64,000 bases of DNA from Paraclostridium ghonii (lineage in GTDB: Bacteria; Bacillota; Clostridia; Peptostreptococcales; Peptostreptococcaceae): assembly GCF_030815085.1 (NCBI RefSeq), contig NZ_JAUSWG010000001.1, one strand, 5' to 3'. The position numbers and the translations under genes are program-made. The notes under the pieces were generated by a model. It was given only the letters and a program-made list of their open reading frames with translations, did not search any database and was not told the origin of the DNA. Shown here one piece after another: positions 61,767 through 64,000 of the stretch (within the stretch, counting starts at the first letter, position 1; the number at the start of each line of letters is the position of its first letter).

Positions 61767-63092
61767 ATGAACGCAAGAGAATTAGCATTTAAAACACTAT
61801 ACGATATAGAGAGAAATAAAAATTATTCAAATATGTCTATAAACAAAAACTTTAAAAATATAAACATAAGTGATCAAGAAAAAGGTCTTGCTACAGAACT
61901 TATTTATGGAATTATAGAAAATAAATATTATTTAAACTACATAATAGATAAATTATCTAAGATAAAATCCAAAAAAATGTCAACTTATGTTAAAATATCA
62001 TTATGGTTAGGTATTTATCAAATACTATTTTTAGATAGTATAAAAGAGCATGCAGCAGTAAATGAAAGTGTTTCGCTTATTAAAAAATACGATAAGAAAT
62101 CATCAGGATTTGTTAATGCAATACTTAGAAATGTACTTAGAAATAAAGAAACTATAATGGATATAGATAAAGCTAATATTGAGGATTTTTTATCTATAAA
62201 GTACTCATATAATCCATGGATAATCCAAAAATGGATAAAAGTATTTGGAGAAGATTTTACTAGGGATTTATTAGAATCTAATTCTGAGAAACCTAATTTA
62301 TATATAAGAACGAATACAGTGAAAATAAGTAGAGATGAGTTAATTGAAAAATTAAAGTCTCAAGGAGTTATATGTAGTAAAGTTAATGGAATAGATGAAG
62401 CTATAATAGTTAAAAATCTTAAGAATATAGAGAATAATAAACTATTTAAAGAAGGCTTTTTTACAGTTCAAGATATAAGTTCTATGCTTGTAGGGAAGGT
62501 TACTAACCCTAAAGAGGGTAGTTTAGTTTTAGATATGTGTAGTGCTCCAGGGGGGAAGACTACGCATTTAGCAACTTTAATGAACAATAGTGGACAAGTT
62601 ATAGCTAGAGATGTATTTGAACATAAATTAAAGCTTATAAATAATACAGTTAAAAGATTAGGTTTAAAAAATATTGAAGTAGAAAATTTTGATGCTCTAA
62701 AAATAGATGAAAATAGTATAGATAAATTTGACTATGTAGTATCGGATGTTCCTTGTTCTGGAATGGGAATAATAAAAAGAAAGCCAGAAATCAAATTTAA
62801 AAAAGAAGAAGAACTTAAAGAATTACCGATTATACAAAGTGAAATCTTAAATAACGCTTCCAAGTATGTTAAAGTTGGAGGTTGCTTAATATATAGTACA
62901 TGTACTATACATGATGAAGAAAATATAGATATAGTTAATGAATTCTTAAAAAATAATGAAAACTTTGAATTAGTACCTATTGATGAAGTTAAAATTGATT
63001 TAGACAACCAGTATAAAGGATATATAAAAATCTATCCAAATATACATGGAATGGATGGATTTTTCATATCAAAACTTAAGAGAGTAAGGTAG
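61767..63092 (+). CDS. rsmB: 16S rRNA (cytosine967-C5)-methyltransferase
   Basis: Methylates C967 of 16S rRNA. The 441-aa protein has an N-terminal NusB-like helical domain (about 1-135, NARELAFKTLYDIERNKNYS) and a SAM-binding domain with CSAPGGKTTHLATL near 258, the catalytic-cysteine motif DVPCSGMG near 329 and a second cysteine in YSTCTIHDEEN near 378. Both catalytic cysteines are present. It lies 8 bp upstream of rlmN, as in Bacillus (rsmB-rlmN). Confidence 0.96.
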   Translation: MNARELAFKTLYDIERNKNYSNMSINKNFKNINISDQEKGLATELIYGIIENKYYLNYIIDKLSKIKSKKMSTYVKISLWLGIYQILFLDSIKEHAAVNESVSLIKKYDKKSSGFVNAILRNVLRNKETIMDIDKANIEDFLSIKYSYNPWIIQKWIKVFGEDFTRDLLESNSEKPNLYIRTNTVKISRDELIEKLKSQGVICSKVNGIDEAIIVKNLKNIENNKLFKEGFFTVQDISSMLVGKVTNPKEGSLVLDMCSAPGGKTTHLATLMNNSGQVIARDVFEHKLKLINNTVKRLGLKNIEVENFDALKIDENSIDKFDYVVSDVPCSGMGIIKRKPEIKFKKEEELKELPIIQSEILNNASKYVKVGGCLIYSTCTIHDEENIDIVNEFLKNNENFELVPIDEVKIDLDNQYKGYIKIYPNIHGMDGFFISKLKRVR

Positions 63093-63100
63093 GAAAAATT

Positions 63101-64000
63101 ATGAACGATAAAATATGTTTAAAAAATTTAACCGAAGAAGAACTAAAAGGATTTTTAAAAAGCATTGGCGAAAAAGCTTTTAGAGGAACTCAAATATTTA
63201 ACTGGATCTATAAAGGTGCAAAGACTTTTGATGATATGAATAATATACCAAAATCTATTAGGGAAAACTTAGATAAAGTTTCATATATAGGAAATTTAGA
63301 TGTTGAGTTAAAACTAGAATCTAAAATTGATGGAACTAGAAAGTATTTATTTTTACTTAATGATGGGAATATAATAGAAAGTGTAATGATGGAATATGAA
63401 CATGGTGTAACAGTGTGTATATCAAATCAAGTGGGGTGTAGGATGGGATGTAGATTTTGTGCATCAACTATAGATGGTTTGCTAAGGAACTTAGAGCCAT
63501 GGGAAATATTAGATCAAATAATAAAAATTCAAGAGGACATAGGCAAAAGAGTGTCAAATATTGTATTGATGGGTAGTGGTGAGCCTCTTGATAATTTTGA
63601 TAATACTAAGAAGTTTTTAAGTTTAGTAAATGAAAAAAATGGACTTAACATTGGATATAGACATATTACATTATCAACGTGTGGAGTAGTTCCTAAAATG
63701 TATGAATTAGCAGATTTTAAGATTCCTATAAATTTAGCATTATCACTACATTCTCCTTTTGATGAATCAAGAAAAGAAATAATGCCAATAGCAAATGCTT
63801 ACAGTATAAAGGAAGTTATAGATGCATGTAAGTATTATATAAAAAGCACTAACAGAAGGGTTACATTTGAGTATTCATTAATAAAAGGTGTAAATGACTC
63901 TATCGAGGATGCTAAGCAATTATCTAAAATTTTAAAAGGGATGTTATGTCATGTTAATTTAATTCCTATAAATAAAGTTGAGGAACGAGATTATGAAAAA
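63101..64000 (+). CDS. rlmN: 23S rRNA (adenine2503-C2)-methyltransferase, 5' part
   Basis: Radical SAM enzyme that methylates A2503 of 23S rRNA. The gene runs off the window end; 300 residues are visible, about 85-90% of the usual length. The cluster-binding C113, C117 and C120 (CRMGCRFC) are present, with GSGEPLDNFDN near 149 and STCGVVPKM near 187. The second catalytic cysteine, near the C-terminus, is likely outside the window. No sign of a Cfr-type resistance enzyme. Confidence 0.94.
   Translation, partial: MNDKICLKNLTEEELKGFLKSIGEKAFRGTQIFNWIYKGAKTFDDMNNIPKSIRENLDKVSYIGNLDVELKLESKIDGTRKYLFLLNDGNIIESVMMEYEHGVTVCISNQVGCRMGCRFCASTIDGLLRNLEPWEILDQIIKIQEDIGKRVSNIVLMGSGEPLDNFDNTKKFLSLVNEKNGLNIGYRHITLSTCGVVPKMYELADFKIPINLALSLHSPFDESRKEIMPIANAYSIKEVIDACKYYIKSTNRRVTFEYSLIKGVNDSIEDAKQLSKILKGMLCHVNLIPINKVEERDYEK

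Noticed and set aside
1..64000. Prophage, integrase, insertion sequence or CRISPR array
   Set aside because: No transposase, recombinase, repeat array or phage-type gene was found; the whole window is core chromosome apart from the small agr cassette.

Overview
The window looks like chromosome of an AT-rich, spore-forming, anaerobic Firmicute. The best guess is a Peptostreptococcaceae member (Clostridioides / Paraclostridium / Romboutsia / Terrisporobacter group). The reasons are a strong A/T codon bias, spoVD and spoVE sitting inside the murein gene cluster, the block spoIIGA-sigE-sigG-ylmC-nrdR-pgeF, spoIVA, paired YIEGIA proteins, and T-box and PyrR leaders in front of housekeeping genes. 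The genus cannot be fixed from the sequence alone. Almost everything is on the + strand; only rqcH is on the - strand. I see no phage, transposase, CRISPR array, rRNA or tRNA.

1-3.1 kb: the end of an M16 peptidase gene, then a CpsB-type PHP phosphatase, lgt and rsmH. 3.2-16 kb: the division and cell wall (dcw) cluster, ftsL-spoVD-murF-mraY-murD-spoVE-murG-murA-ftsQ-ftsZ. The 610-bp gap between ftsQ and ftsZ holds what looks like a decayed small basic protein (sbp) gene, and ftsA is absent. 16-18.6 kb: spoIIGA-sigE-sigG behind a promoter with the unusual long-spacer, Spo0A-box layout. 18.6-21.7 kb: an accessory cassette with a kinase-less AgrC-like membrane protein, AgrB, a 39-aa AgrD and a membrane GGDEF/HD-GYP protein.

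21.7-31.8 kb: ylmC-like, nrdR, pgeF, a PhoB/PhoR-type two-component pair, two YIEGIA proteins with their small partner, a DUF512 radical-SAM-like protein, der, plsY and gpsA. 31.8-39.1 kb: spoIVA, a sodium/alanine-type symporter, then the ylm division block (HlyD-like protein, yggS, sepF, yggT, ylmH, divIVA). 39.1-44.9 kb: ileS behind an Ile T-box, a 140-bp inverted repeat, then mtnN-trpS behind a Trp T-box. 44.9-50.2 kb: small regulators, a polysaccharide deacetylase, lspA, an RluA-family pseudouridine synthase, and pyrR and uraA, each with a PyrR-type leader. 50.2-64 kb: rqcH (-), dapF, yicC, remA, gmk, rpoZ, coaBC, priA, def, fmt, a DUF116 protein, a YugP-type metalloprotease, rsmB and the start of rlmN.

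Together the genes cover peptidoglycan precursor synthesis and septum formation, commitment to mother-cell and forespore programmes, RNA-sensing control of aminoacylation and pyrimidine uptake, and translation maturation. The most unusual points are the orphan agrBD cassette with a new predicted autoinducing peptide, the sbp pseudogene, an isoleucyl-tRNA synthetase with a swapped GIHH signature, the Trp T-box placed ahead of mtnN, and a PyrR switch whose final hairpin also covers the uraA ribosome binding site.
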